Positions 38,471-48,699 of a stretch of DNA of 64,000 nt are shown here, in pieces. The notes beneath the pieces were generated by a model, which saw only the letters and a program-made list of their open reading frames with translations, made no database searches and had not been told where the DNA came from. Numbering within the stretch: the first letter of the stretch is position 1; the number at the start of each line of letters is the position of its first letter. Source of the stretch: Chrysoperla carnea (lineage: Eukaryota > Arthropoda > Insecta > Neuroptera > Chrysopidae); NCBI RefSeq assembly GCF_905475395.1, contig NC_058342.1, forward strand, positions 33,562,140 through 33,626,139, given 5' to 3'. The translations under genes were made by a program, and so were the position numbers.

Positions 38471-40448
38471 TTATTTTTCATTTTGAAAATTTTTCACACA
38501 CACAATTTTTTATTTTATTCGAAAAATTTTTCTAAATTTAATTACTTACCAACGTAATCTTTTGAGACAAGTTTCAGCTGGCTACACAATGTTCAAATGC
38601 AAAACGATGTCTGTCATTTCGTTGTGAACAAAAGACCTGAATTGAAATGCAACAAAGATAACAAATATGTGAATAATATAGGGTCGTCCAACCACTTTAT
38701 GGACATAACATATGTCTTAAACGTAATTCTATGTCAAAAATATATTCTTATTTACGTCACAAATCATAATAAGTGCTTCTAATTAATAAAATTTCATATT
38801 CATCTTAATTTCTACATTAATTTCGTTAATATAAATACACATTTCAACTACAAAGTAATCATCGTTAGGATGAATTAGGTAATCGTAATTATTCTCCAGA
38901 GAAATGTTTCCCTTTGTCTATTTTAATTGTCTATGAATATTTTGAGGAACTAGCCACTAAGCACCGTATAAAATAGACGGAAGGATCTGGGTAACATGTC
39001 ACTCTAGTGTGATTAGAAATGAAACAGTATAATCTCTGAAACTTGATGGAATCCTAAAGGACCCTCTCAATGGGGATAATAACTAAATTTTTTGTATTAC
39101 CTCAGGTGAAAATTCTCCCCACACGGGCAGAAAAGTGAAATTGGTTTTGTAAAATCTTTGGAAGTATGCAAAATATAAACGTTTAAAACTCCTAATTAAA
39201 TAAACAGAAAGACTAGAATAGTGACGTCATTGATCGGTATCGCCATAGAGATTACATACAAAACTTGAACTTTGAATTATTATACTTCTTCGTTTTTAAA
39301 TCAATTTTAATTGAACTTTCAAATTTAATTATGGTGCATGTCATTCATATAACAAGATGCTCCGATATTTACCCAATTCGGCTACGACAAGCCTTCTTTG
39401 ATTACTAGGACTTTGCGAAGAGCAGGCACGAAAAAGTTGTGAAAGCAAAGCAAACAGTCAAACAGAGTAACTTTCGCATTTATAATATTAGTAAGAATAG
39501 TATTAATTAATTAATATAATTAAAATTTGTACATAAAATTTTTTAAGAAAACATTACTTTTTTCTTGGTGTCCATACATTAGGCTTTTTACCCAATATAT
39601 CTATCTCACTCTTGTACAGTATGATATTTGTGAATAATATTGATAGCCATCTGGTGAGTAAATATGATTCTGTTTTAAATAATCGCGGGTCTATTAACTG
39701 AGCGTCTAAAAGGCGTCATTTTCATCCTGGGCATGATCAATATTTTATTTACATTTTCTATGCGCATTTTTGACACACTTTTTTTTGTTTAATCTTACTC
39801 AATTTGGGTTAGATCTGTCAAAATAAATTTGATTTTTGTTGATGTTTGGTGAAAAGTCATTGTTTTTAGTATTGTCATAGAAAGTCAACATATATTTATT
39901 TTTGACATGATGTCATTGTAAATTTGTAAATGGCGGTCGTCTATACTGTGAATTATTTTTCTATTTTTGGAATACTAATTTGAGTTTAGTCCAAAAAAAA
40001 AAAAATTATCTCTAAAAGACCATAATAGTTTGTTTTTCAATCAGGTATAAAAAAAATCAAGTAAATATTTTTAAATTTTCTTTTCAATTTTCAAAATTAT
40101 ATAATTTTAATTTTTTTTTTTGACTTTCCACTTTTATGAAAATTCCTGGTATTCTAAAAATATACGATTGTACACGTACGTTCAACAAAAATGAACTACA
40201 GTAATAAAAAATTATCAAAATGCGTATAAAATAAAATGTATTTCATCATCTTAGCTTCTAAGAAAGTTTTTGATATAAAAATTTTGTTTGCCTGGGCATC
40301 AAGCTTTTGTTTACGATAATGATCAGAATTTAGAAAATGAATTTATGATGCAAAAACTAACAAAATTTTATAATTGCTTTGGCTTCTTTGTTTAAAAAAA
40401 TTAAAGTTTTGTATTTTCATGTTACTAATCTTTCGAAAACTTGGGATT

Positions 40449-40930
40449 GCGTTCAATAACTGATTCATGAGTTGGCCATACCCTTAAAGAGGGTCGAATA
40501 AGCACGTGTCTGCGGATTTTTTGGCCCTTCCGGTAACCCTACGATTGCGTTCAATCACTGATTAACGTGTTGGTCATGCCTTTAACAGGGTCGAGTAAGC
40601 ACGGATCTGTTGATTATTTGGTCCTTGCGGTAATCTTTCAACTGCGTTCACTAATTGAATCACGGGTTGGTCATGCCTTTCATTGGGTCAAATTAGCACG
40701 GGTCTGCGGCTTTTTGCAACCCCGGTATCCCTGCGACTGCGTTCACCCACTGATTCACGTATTGGTCATGCTTTTAACAGGGTCGAGCTAGCACGGGTCT
40801 GTTGATTTTATCCTTGCGGTAATCTTTCAACTGCGTTCATTGATTCACGAGTTAACCATGCCTTTCATGGGGTCCAGTTAGCACGGGTCTGCGGTTTTTT
40901 TTTGCCCTTTGCGGTAGCCCTGCCTGTTCG
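40449..40930. repeat. Tandem ~96-bp repeat, 5 copies, alternating subtypes
   Basis: GCGTTCA recurs at 40449, 40548, 40644, 40739 and 40833 (spacing 99, 96, 95, 94). Each unit contains TTGGTCATGC-like, GGGTC and AGCACGGGTCTG-like phrases. Units alternate between a CTGTTGATT...CTTGCGGTAATCTTTCAA type and a CTGCGGCTTTTTGCAACCCC-like type, so the higher-order period is about 190 bp. Confidence 0.75.
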
Positions 40931-41461
40931 AATCGTTTTGACAGAGTGCTTTTGGTATGCAACCCTCAAAATCCTATATTTTGGAAAGTTTCGGTAACTT
41001 ACTTATACTTCGATAACTACAACTACTCTGATTTTTCATACTCTAGAAAATAAAAAAACCGAGAAAGTTGTACGGGATTTTTTTTTGCAAGATAAAAAAA
41101 CATTTAGAAAATTTTTCTAATAAAAAAAAAGTTTTATTTGGTCTAAAAAAATATGATATATTGTTTACAAAATAGAGTAAAAATTTCTTAAAGTAAAATA
41201 AAATCCATGAAATCACTTGGGGGTAAATATAGCTCCAATATCCACAGTTTTTTCTTTTTATATATAATAAAAACGAATAATGGCACATCCAAAATTTGTA
41301 TTCCAAAATAATTAACTACATATACTATTTAAATTGAGTACCGTCAAAAAAAATTTATGGTACCTTATTGGAAAGAAAAAACTGTTGAACTATAAAAAAA
41401 AATACAGTAAAACCCCACTTTGGCACTTTAAAAAATATATATATACGAAAAATATAACATT

Positions 41462-44400
41462 TTACGTTTCACTGTCCAGAAATTCTTGCGGATCCATTTG
41501 TCGCTGTAACAGAAAAAAAATCAAAATTATTAATCATAACACTAGGTACAAGGGACCTACATAGTCGAGAAAATAAGGCATTTAACCCAGAAATCGATTC
41601 TGCGCTAGTGGACTTTTATGGAAACCGGTGGAAAATGTTTTTCTGAGTGTAACTAGTAGACTGTAGTGTCTACTTCCGGATACCACTTTCTCTGTATTTA
41701 ACATGTGTCTAACCTCACTGTTTTTTATATAGGGTGGGCCATTTTAATCTATACACCTAAATCTTGTTTTTTAGCTAACCAATCAAAAAATAACTTAAAC
41801 CAAAGTTGTACAGTTTTATGGGAGATATCATGTGCTGACTTCAGATTGGACCTAGTTCTTCGGGTTTCTTTAATAGTAATCCTAAACGGTAAGTGATAGA
41901 AAGACACTTTGATCACCGTAAAAAAACTAACAATTTTTGTTTGCGGCTTAAAATATGTCATTATTGCATTTAATCGAAAGAAAATACTCTTAAAGTTTAT
42001 TGATTATTGTAGATCAAAGTCATGGACACAGGCGAATGTCCACTATTGCCCTCAACAACTTTTGCAATTAAATGCAATAATGACATATTTTTAAGTCGCA
42101 TTTCCTCCAAAAGCTAATGTTTTTCGAAAAAATGTTTTAAACAAAAGTTGTTTTATGAGAATCAGCTTTCTTATTTAAAGTGTTATTCTACCTCTTACCC
42201 CGAATCCCGAAGAACAAGGTCCAATCTCATGTCAGAACATGATGTCCCAGATCAAACTCTGCAACCTTCGTTTGAGTTATTTTTTGATTGGTTAAGTAAA
42301 AAACAAGGTGTATAGATTAAAATGGCCCACCTTGTATAAGCAATTTAAAAAAAATCCGGATTTTCGCCGGAAACTCGTTTATTGACAAAAATAAAAATTA
42401 TTTTGTGGCTCTGGCCAAAAATTTGATTGAAAACCGCATGATATTATATTTTGGATCATTTGTTGACTCGTTTTCTGATTTTTTGGTGTACACTCAGACA
42501 AACATTTTCCACCAGATCCCATAAAAACCACCGGTGCTATTTTCTCGATTAACAATTGTGGTCGTTGATTCTCTTAAACGTCAAAAACCAAAGGGTTGGA
42601 TTGGTGCACGCAATCGTTGCACGATAATCGTATAATCGTCTCTAACTTACCTTACGTATTTGACAATGTCGTCCAGTCCAGCCAGGATCACATAAACATG
42701 TATTATCCGGACGACATGTACCATGTCGACAGGGTCGACTACACATCGATCGTTGGCTAACAACTCGTCCAATTTCACAATGATCACCACGAAAACCAGC
42801 GTTACATTTGCATTTGTTTGTACCGCGACAACGTCCTCCATTTAAGCATGGAATCACGCATCTTGCTAAAAATTATAATTCGAAATTAATCATCACAAAA
42901 AAATTAATAATTAGGGAGTTAGTGGTCGAAATTTTCTTATCAGAATTGTGATCAGTGACCTCGAAACCCCCCCGAGTTTCTGTGATAATAATGTAAAAAA
43001 AAAATACGTACAAACTTCACATTGAGCGCCCAAATATCCTTTGGAGCATAGACACGTATCCTTTTGAACACATTTTCCACCATTCTTACATTTTTCTGTA
43101 CAAATTCCTAAAAAAGAAAAATTTTCTTGTTACAGAAACAACCCAAAGATGCAACGACAAATATATACAGTAATTCCGAGACGTTTTCAATCGACCCATC
43201 GAAAAGTACTGGATGAAATAATTCGAGTCGATCATGCTGGAGAATTGGGAGCAGATCGAATATATGCGGGACAAATGGCTGTACTTGGGAATACAAGTAG
43301 TGGCACCTTGATTAAACATATGTGGGAACAGGAGAAAAAGCATAAGGCGAAATTCGAGGATTTAATACGAAAGCATCGAGTTCGTCCCACTGTAATGATT
43401 CCTTTATGGAATATTGCTGGATTTGTTTTGGGAGCGGGTACCGCAGTTTTGGGTGAGAAAGCCGCCATGGCATGTACGGTAGCCGTTGAATCCGTAATTG
43501 TGGAACATTATAACGATCAATTACGTACGTTAATGACCGATCCAAATGTGGACAAGGAATTATTGGATGTTATTAAACAATTCAGGGATGAAGAACAGGA
43601 ACATCATGATACGGGTTTAAATGAAGGCGCCGAACAAGCACCTTTTTATAAAGGCTTAACGGAGGTTATTAAAGCGGGATGTAAGACTGCGATTGCTATT
43701 TCGAAAGTAGTATAAAAATGTTTTCTAGAGAAATTATGTTTTTTTATATTTTTTTGAGTTTGTTTTTGTAATGAAATAAATTATTAGTTGCTTTTGTAAA
43801 TATTCGTTTTATTTCGTGTGGCCATTAACTCGTCAGCACTCGCTCTTTGAGCATTTTGCTCACGCCCGATTTAAAACAATATCTTTTGTTTTTCAAATTT
43901 TCGGACTTGTTCGTGTACTTTCGTTAGTTTAATATAAGTAGTACTCAGTAAATTAAAAAGAACTTATTATTTTCACTCTCAAACATCATTCAATAACGCG
44001 TGAGTAAATATCTCATCACGCGACTATTGATTACCGAACGGGTGACGCGAGTGCTGACAAGTTAAATATTCATAAATTGATTAAGTTTTAAAATTAAAAA
44101 CTAAGGAGAAAAAAATATTAAGGAATAAGGTTTAAAAAAATTCTCACCCCCTTCACAATGACGTCCTTGGAATCCAGGCGGACAACTACAGACTCCTGGT
44201 GATGTACAATTACCCCCATTCATACATCTTGGATAACATAATGCCATACTACAATACTGACCCATGTAACCTTCTTGGCACTGACAAATTTTATCGTGAT
44301 TACACCAGCCACGATTTAAACATTTTTTGTCACATTCGGGATCCGGTCCTAAAAATATTATTGATTACATGTTTATATTGGATTTGGGAAAAAATGGACC

Positions 44401-46290
44401 GAAAAAAAATTTCTGTGGTAGAGTCACTCATACCCGACTATTTGTAAAAGCTTGAGGCGCTCAATTTAAAATATCAAAAATGAATCGGAACGCCTCATCT
44501 ACTCCACATGCCTAATTATTTTTCGATTCATTCTTGATATTAAGTGCCTCAAGCTTTTACAAATAGTTGAAATTTTCTAGAAAGTAAAACTTACCCCTCT
44601 GAGCACATTCTTTACGCAACTTTAATTTCAATGGGGTACCATCTAGAACTTTACCACCCTTCCGTTTAATTTCTAAACTAATACTGAACGCAGCCAAACC
44701 CGATATATTTCCACTGCATGGTAACAGCACACTGAATTCTTTCGGTTTTTTCGGTATACGACCTTTCGTTTTAATCGAAATCACTGGTGGTTTAAGTATT
44801 GCCTCATCAAACGATTGTAAATTATCAAAACTGTATCGATAATTATTTAATCCAGCTTTCCATGTAAAATTTACGTAGCCAACTTCAGCCGGAATTATTG
44901 GAAGATATTTATTTAAATTTGGATCCAATACGTATGGTAAAACTGTACCATTTACAATTGCGTATATTTGCATAGAAAGACCTAAAAAAAGAGGAAAAAA
45001 ACCTTTTAGTTAAGAATCTGACTTTTTTTTAATGAAAAACCCTAAATTATTAGGCCTTGGATTAGGTTAGATTAGGTTAGAGTGGCTGTCCTGGGGTGGG
45101 ACACACTTTGACCATAAGGTCCGTTGTGATACCGTTAATGGGTTGGCCCATCCCCGGCCACTACTCCATGAACCATTTGGAGCTGTTTAAGAACAGCAGG
45201 AGTGCTTTGACGTCGACTGACTTTAGGTCGGAGAGGTCGTCTCTAGGCCTTGGATTGTTGAAGGGAAATAAATTAAAAAATGCAAATGAATCTATTTTGG
45301 GGGCCTATTTTTGAGGTTACAAACCATTATTTAAAAAAGCGCTGCTGAAAAGATTTAAAATTTTAAGTTTTTGGTTGACCATATTATTATGGATTTATTT
45401 GGTACTCGATTTCCCAGTTAAGGAGGTCAGACAAAAACAGCCCAATATCTGAAGCACCTTGGGTTTTCCATGAAAGTGTGGGGGAAAGAATAATTTTGTG
45501 GTTAGATTTTTAATTTGACTCATGATGAGTTGAGCAATTCTGATATTGACAATTTCTAATGTGTCTTTTCTTGAAATTATCAACAGGAAAGTTTAAAGTA
45601 CAGTAAAACCTCATTAAATCAATTAGTTCTATGCGGTTTTGGGCGAAACTATCCACTCAATCATCAAATGAACCGGATTTTTGTAATTATTGGGTCAAAA
45701 ATAACTAATGGGCTGAGTTTTATCGAAATTGGAAACAATAAACTTTTCTCGATTTCTTTCAACTTTCTTAAGAGCTACCCCTTAGAAGAGATCATGAAAA
45801 ATTATTATTTTTTTTGGATAAAACTTAGTTTATTTTGCAAAAGGCAATTTTGCACCCAAAAATTTAAAAATTGAGTTCATTTGACGATTGGGAGCGTAAT
45901 TTCAGATAAAAATGACATCTTGGTTCGATTTCTGAAGTTATTTAGAAAACTCGAATTGTTAAATGAACCCGATTTTAGTATTTTCTGGATCAAAATTACT
46001 TTTCAAAAAAAACTCATGATTTTTAAAAGATTTCCTTAACCTAATTTCCGGTGAATCGAATTTCGAATAATTTCCTAATTTCCCAGGTTTGTAAGCAATT
46101 AGTATTTTACAGAGGTTTTACTGTAATTAAATATAAAATTTTTACCGCTAAACATTTTAACTTGTTGTTCATCAATCCATAACGCGAGGTCACCACCATC
46201 ATTTTTATTACTGTTTGGATCACCTCGAAGCGAACTATGCGAAATGTAAACAGTTACTGTTAGCAACAGTAATGTCCTCAACATGACCAT
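41462..46290 (-). CDS. shf: Shifted / WIF-1-like secreted protein, 6 exons, 361 aa
   Basis: Exons: 46290-46146, 44981-44595, 44348-44148, 43107-43012, 42865-42651 and 41503-41462. Phases agree (1,1,1,1,0), totalling 362 codons with TAA. Residues 1 to about 20 are a signal peptide (MVMLRTLLLLTVTVYISHSS). A WIF domain spans about 34-177, opening with ALWIDEQQVKMFSG and keeping PAEVGYVNFTWKAG and the two WIF cysteines (LLPCSG, RKECAQRG). Five EGF-like repeats follow at about 182-346, each with six cysteines. In Drosophila, Shifted aids Hedgehog spread and stability through heparan sulfate proteoglycans; vertebrate WIF-1 binds Wnt. The length fits the family. COQ7 lies antisense in the intron between the third and fourth coding exons. 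Confidence 0.92.
41728..42338. mobile_element. ~605-bp foldback MITE, TA target site
   Basis: The left end reads GGGTGGGCCATTTTAATCTA and the right end is its inverse, with TA/TATA at both edges. Similarity between the arms runs on for more than 150 bp (GTTTTTTAGCTAACCAATCA against its inverse with few changes, and GGACCTAGTTCTTCGGG). The centre also folds: ATATGTCATTATTGCATTTA is matched by TAAATGCAATAATGACATAT. The whole element is one large hairpin with no transposase. It sits in the last intron of shifted. Confidence 0.75.
43149..43715 (+). CDS. COQ7: COQ7, 5-demethoxyubiquinone hydroxylase, single exon
   Basis: A single ATG-started frame of 188 residues. COQ7 hydroxylates demethoxyubiquinone in the last steps of ubiquinone synthesis at the inner mitochondrial membrane. 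The di-iron ligands expected from the family are visible: Glu32 (DHAGELGA), Glu62 and His65 (EQEKKH), Glu114 (VESVIVEH), Glu149 and His152 (DEEQEHHD). Residues 1-19 are basic without acids (MQRQIYTVIPRRFQSTHRK), suiting a short mitochondrial targeting signal. The gene is intronless and lies within an intron of shifted on the opposite strand. Its ATG is only 42 bp from the edge of a shifted coding exon. An AATAAA follows at 43775-43780. The open frame with all ligands argues against a processed pseudogene. Confidence 0.96.
   Translation: MQRQIYTVIPRRFQSTHRKVLDEIIRVDHAGELGADRIYAGQMAVLGNTSSGTLIKHMWEQEKKHKAKFEDLIRKHRVRPTVMIPLWNIAGFVLGAGTAVLGEKAAMACTVAVESVIVEHYNDQLRTLMTDPNVDKELLDVIKQFRDEEQEHHDTGLNEGAEQAPFYKGLTEVIKAGCKTAIAISKVV
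43775..43780 (+). terminator. Poly(A) signal of COQ7
   Basis: AATAAA 60 bp after the COQ7 stop codon, followed by a T-rich stretch. Confidence 0.6.
43829..44061. mobile_element. TTAA-flanked MITE with GTCAGCACTCGC ends
   Basis: TTAA at 43825-43828 and 44062-44065 flanks ends reading CTCGTCAGCACTCGC and GCGAGTGCTGACAAG. Sub-terminal GCTCACGCCCG and CGGGTGACGC also pair. A shortened relative lies at 4236-4303. It sits in the shifted intron just downstream of COQ7. Confidence 0.65.
44437..44567 (-). ncRNA. Long near-perfect hairpin filling a short shifted intron
   Basis: The outer arms are 22 bp and perfectly complementary (ACTATTTGTAAAAGCTTGAG at 44437 on, inverse at 44546-44567). Pairing continues inward with few mismatches (ATATCAAAAATGAATCG against CGATTCATTCTTGATAT), leaving a loop of about 35 nt. 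The host intron (44594-44349) is only 246 nt. It could be a small foldback MITE or a hairpin-RNA precursor; no expression evidence is available here. Confidence 0.35.
45060..45255 (+). repeat. Dispersed GGTTAG-headed repeat
   Basis: GGATTAGGTTAGATTAGGTT heads a segment with GAGTGGCTGTCCTGGGGTGG and GACACACTTTGACCATA. The copy at 5754-5815 shares this head. It is relatively GC-rich against its surroundings, suggesting an inserted retroposon, and lies in the first coding intron of shifted. Confidence 0.45.
45601..46123. mobile_element. Pogo-like MITE containing a 307-bp satellite-related unit
   Basis: It begins CAGTAAAACCTC and ends GAGGTTTTACTG, with TA on both sides (45599-45600, 46124-46125). 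The interior matches the monomer of the tandem array at 61.35-62.7 kb: AATGAACC.GATTTTTG, TGGGTCAAAA, TGAGTTTTATC, a CTTAAGAGCTACCCCTTAG centre, GATAAAACTTAGTTTA and TGACATCTTGG.TCGATTTCTG. It sits in the first coding intron of shifted. Confidence 0.7.
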
Positions 46291-46323
46291 AGAATCCGTA
46301 CAGCTTTTCCAAACTTTTCTTCA

Positions 46324-46391
46324 CTTCAAAAACAAAATAAAAAATTTAAGTTAAAAACCTCAAAATATCATAGGAACCAAGAAAAACTTAC
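46324..46391 (-). other. shf: Likely 68-nt intron in the shifted 5' leader
   Basis: On the minus strand a GAGTG|GTAAGTTTTT donor and a TTTTGTTTTTGAAG acceptor bracket 68 nt just upstream of the ATG at 46290. This implies a non-coding first exon ending at 46392. The evidence is splice signals only. Confidence 0.4.
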
Positions 46392-46696
46392 CACTCAAAA
46401 ATCAAATTCTCTATAAAATGAAAAATTCGATTTCAAAACATTTGTTCTAAAATTAATTCTCACAGAACGGCTTCGTATTTGTTAGTTTTTGTTACAAGAA
46501 CATGTGTGTGAATCGGTTCTGAAACTTCTTGATGTTTTTATTTAAAAAAAAAAAATTTATTTACAAATTCAGTTGACATAAATAGACATGACTTATTTAT
46601 AAGTGTACAGTTTCACATCACGAAGTAGACTAACTGTAATCTTGAAGTCTGCTTTATTTATTATATTCCAAAAGTCAGTGGTTCTTCCACGAACTA

Positions 46697-47536
46697 CAGT
46701 CAAAATCACTTATAATGACAAATCGATTATTACGACTAATTGGTACGGTCCTGGCTGAATCCAAATATGAATACGTTTGTGAACAAACCCCCAAATGGAC
46801 GTAGGTATACCGTTTTTGGTTAAAGCTGAGGCAAATCAGAATATTTCGCCTAAAGGGGTCGTAGCGTCTAAACGGATGAATCGATTTTGGTTTCGTTTGA
46901 AAGGTAATTTAATGGAGAGTGTTCTTAGATATGTTTCAAGTGCGAGTTTAAGGTTCCGTACCCGATAAATTTGTCAGGGGTTTTTTAAGGGGTTGTGAGG
47001 AAATTTTACGAATTTCTATCTACAGTGTAGTCAACAATTTCTATCTATAAATTGGTCAGGGTAGCTACCCCCACCCCTTCCGGAGGCAGTCTTACCATAT
47101 ATTTTGTTGGCTAAGTATGTATTTCTCCCAAATTACTTTTAAATTTATTATTTTTTGGATCAAAAATTCCTATTTTGAATTCTCTCCCCCTTTGCGTCAA
47201 AAGCGAGATACATCCAAATTAGTGGGGGTTATTTGGTAACACTTTATCTAAAATCATCCTTCTTTGAACGAAAAAAAAAATCCGATTGTCAGAAGACTAA
47301 TTGAAATTTCCAAAACGTCGGTTTGGGGCGTCCCAATCCCACCTTTTGATATTCCAGCTTGTTTTATGAGGACTTCACTTTCATATTTTTCTTCTAGCGA
47401 CCAAATTAACATTTCTCGCACAGAATAATTATTCCAAAAGAGATAAAATGTATACTATATATTGTTTATAACGACTATCGGATATAATTACCAAAATTAA
47501 AGGTCCCTTCAATGTCATAATAAATGATTTTGACTG
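46697..47536. mobile_element. Pogo-like non-autonomous element, 840 bp
   Basis: It begins CAGTCAAAATCACTTATAAT and ends with the inverse ATAAATGATTTTGACTG, with TA on both sides. It is the same family as 16370-16865, sharing an AAATCGATTATTACGAC-like phrase and GGACGGTCC/TACGGTCC. The interior holds further repeat phrases but no open transposase. Confidence 0.6.
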
Positions 47537-48699
47537 TATATATTATTGGTTCTTCGTTGCGGTGTCAATATAGTATCCTTATACATACAGCATCAACTTT
47601 GAACATCTTAAACAACTCGCATAACCATAGAATATGTCTATAAAGCTAGCATTATCAAAATACGCAAAATTGCAAAATACTTTTTCTAAAAATTCAATGC
47701 TAATGTAAGCTCTCTTAAGTTCATGCTAGTTAAAAATTCTGAGGGGAAACACGAAATTTAAGGCATTCTATTTAATTTTATTCCCCAGTAACGGATTTAA
47801 GGAAACCCTTTTATACAAATTTTTTTTAGTCTTCGTTAATGAACTTGGTTTTTTTGAAAACATGAAATAATATTTTTATGCAATGTGCACATGTCTATAC
47901 GTTGTTACGGTTGCCTAGATATAGAGCAAATTAAAGTAAAATTCTCGCCCATAGAACATTGTAAATGTTTTGGGAGAAATACAAATTAAAAAATAATAAC
48001 TTTACCGTATGAACCTTATTCGTGGGAAGGGAATTCCCTTGGAGAGGTCCTTGTATCTTAAAACTAGTACCTACTAGCGTTGCCATCTCTTTTTGACAAA
48101 AGAAAACGTATCAAATTGTTTGAATAGAAAAAAAGGATTTGTAAAATAAAAAGTATTTTCAAATTTATGTGTAAGATTGTGAAAGGATTTAGTAATTAAA
48201 CTTTTCAAATTTCCTTAACAATGAAAACAAGTTTTCGATTTTTTGGAGTTAACTTAATTTGCAATTGTTTATTCGACAAGGTTAACTTCATGGACCTACT
48301 CACAGACGTACTGAAATGATTAACAATCGCTTTACCATACACTGACCGATACTTTTATTTTGGAACTATCGATCTTATTAAGAAAAATATCGTACAAGGA
48401 TTCTTAACGTTTATGGTTAACTTTAAAGTTCCTCTTAGTTACAAGTCTGTCTGTTTATCAGTTTGGGGGACTCTACATATATTTAATTCACGTTAGTCTT
48501 TCTGTTACCCTTCGCTGATCGGTTTTTATAATCGCATACTAAATTTTTTTTTTTTGTACATTGTCAAATTAAGCCACAATATTTGCAAAAATAGTCAGTC
48601 ATGGTACATTTGGATCCTTAACAAATGAATATCAAAATTCTGCCACAGGAATTGATCACCAATCGAATGATTGTAAATATTTTTTTAGATTCGTGAATA

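Larger units (their letters stand above)
37773..41461. other. ewg upstream region and repeat-rich spacer
   Basis: The first 700 bp should contain the ewg 5' leader and perhaps its promoter, with several CpG-containing motifs listed separately. From 38.6 kb on I see only repeats: an ACTACAAAGTAATCATCGTT segment near 38845 (a family also seen near 12.8 and 55.9 kb), a LINE-like tail near 39.47 kb and the 96-bp array at 40.4-40.9 kb. No supportable gene is present. Confidence 0.5.

Noticed and set aside
42647-42841. Valine-rich frame opposite in phase to the EGF exon of shifted
   Set aside because: A shadow of the real EGF-coding frame on the same strand.
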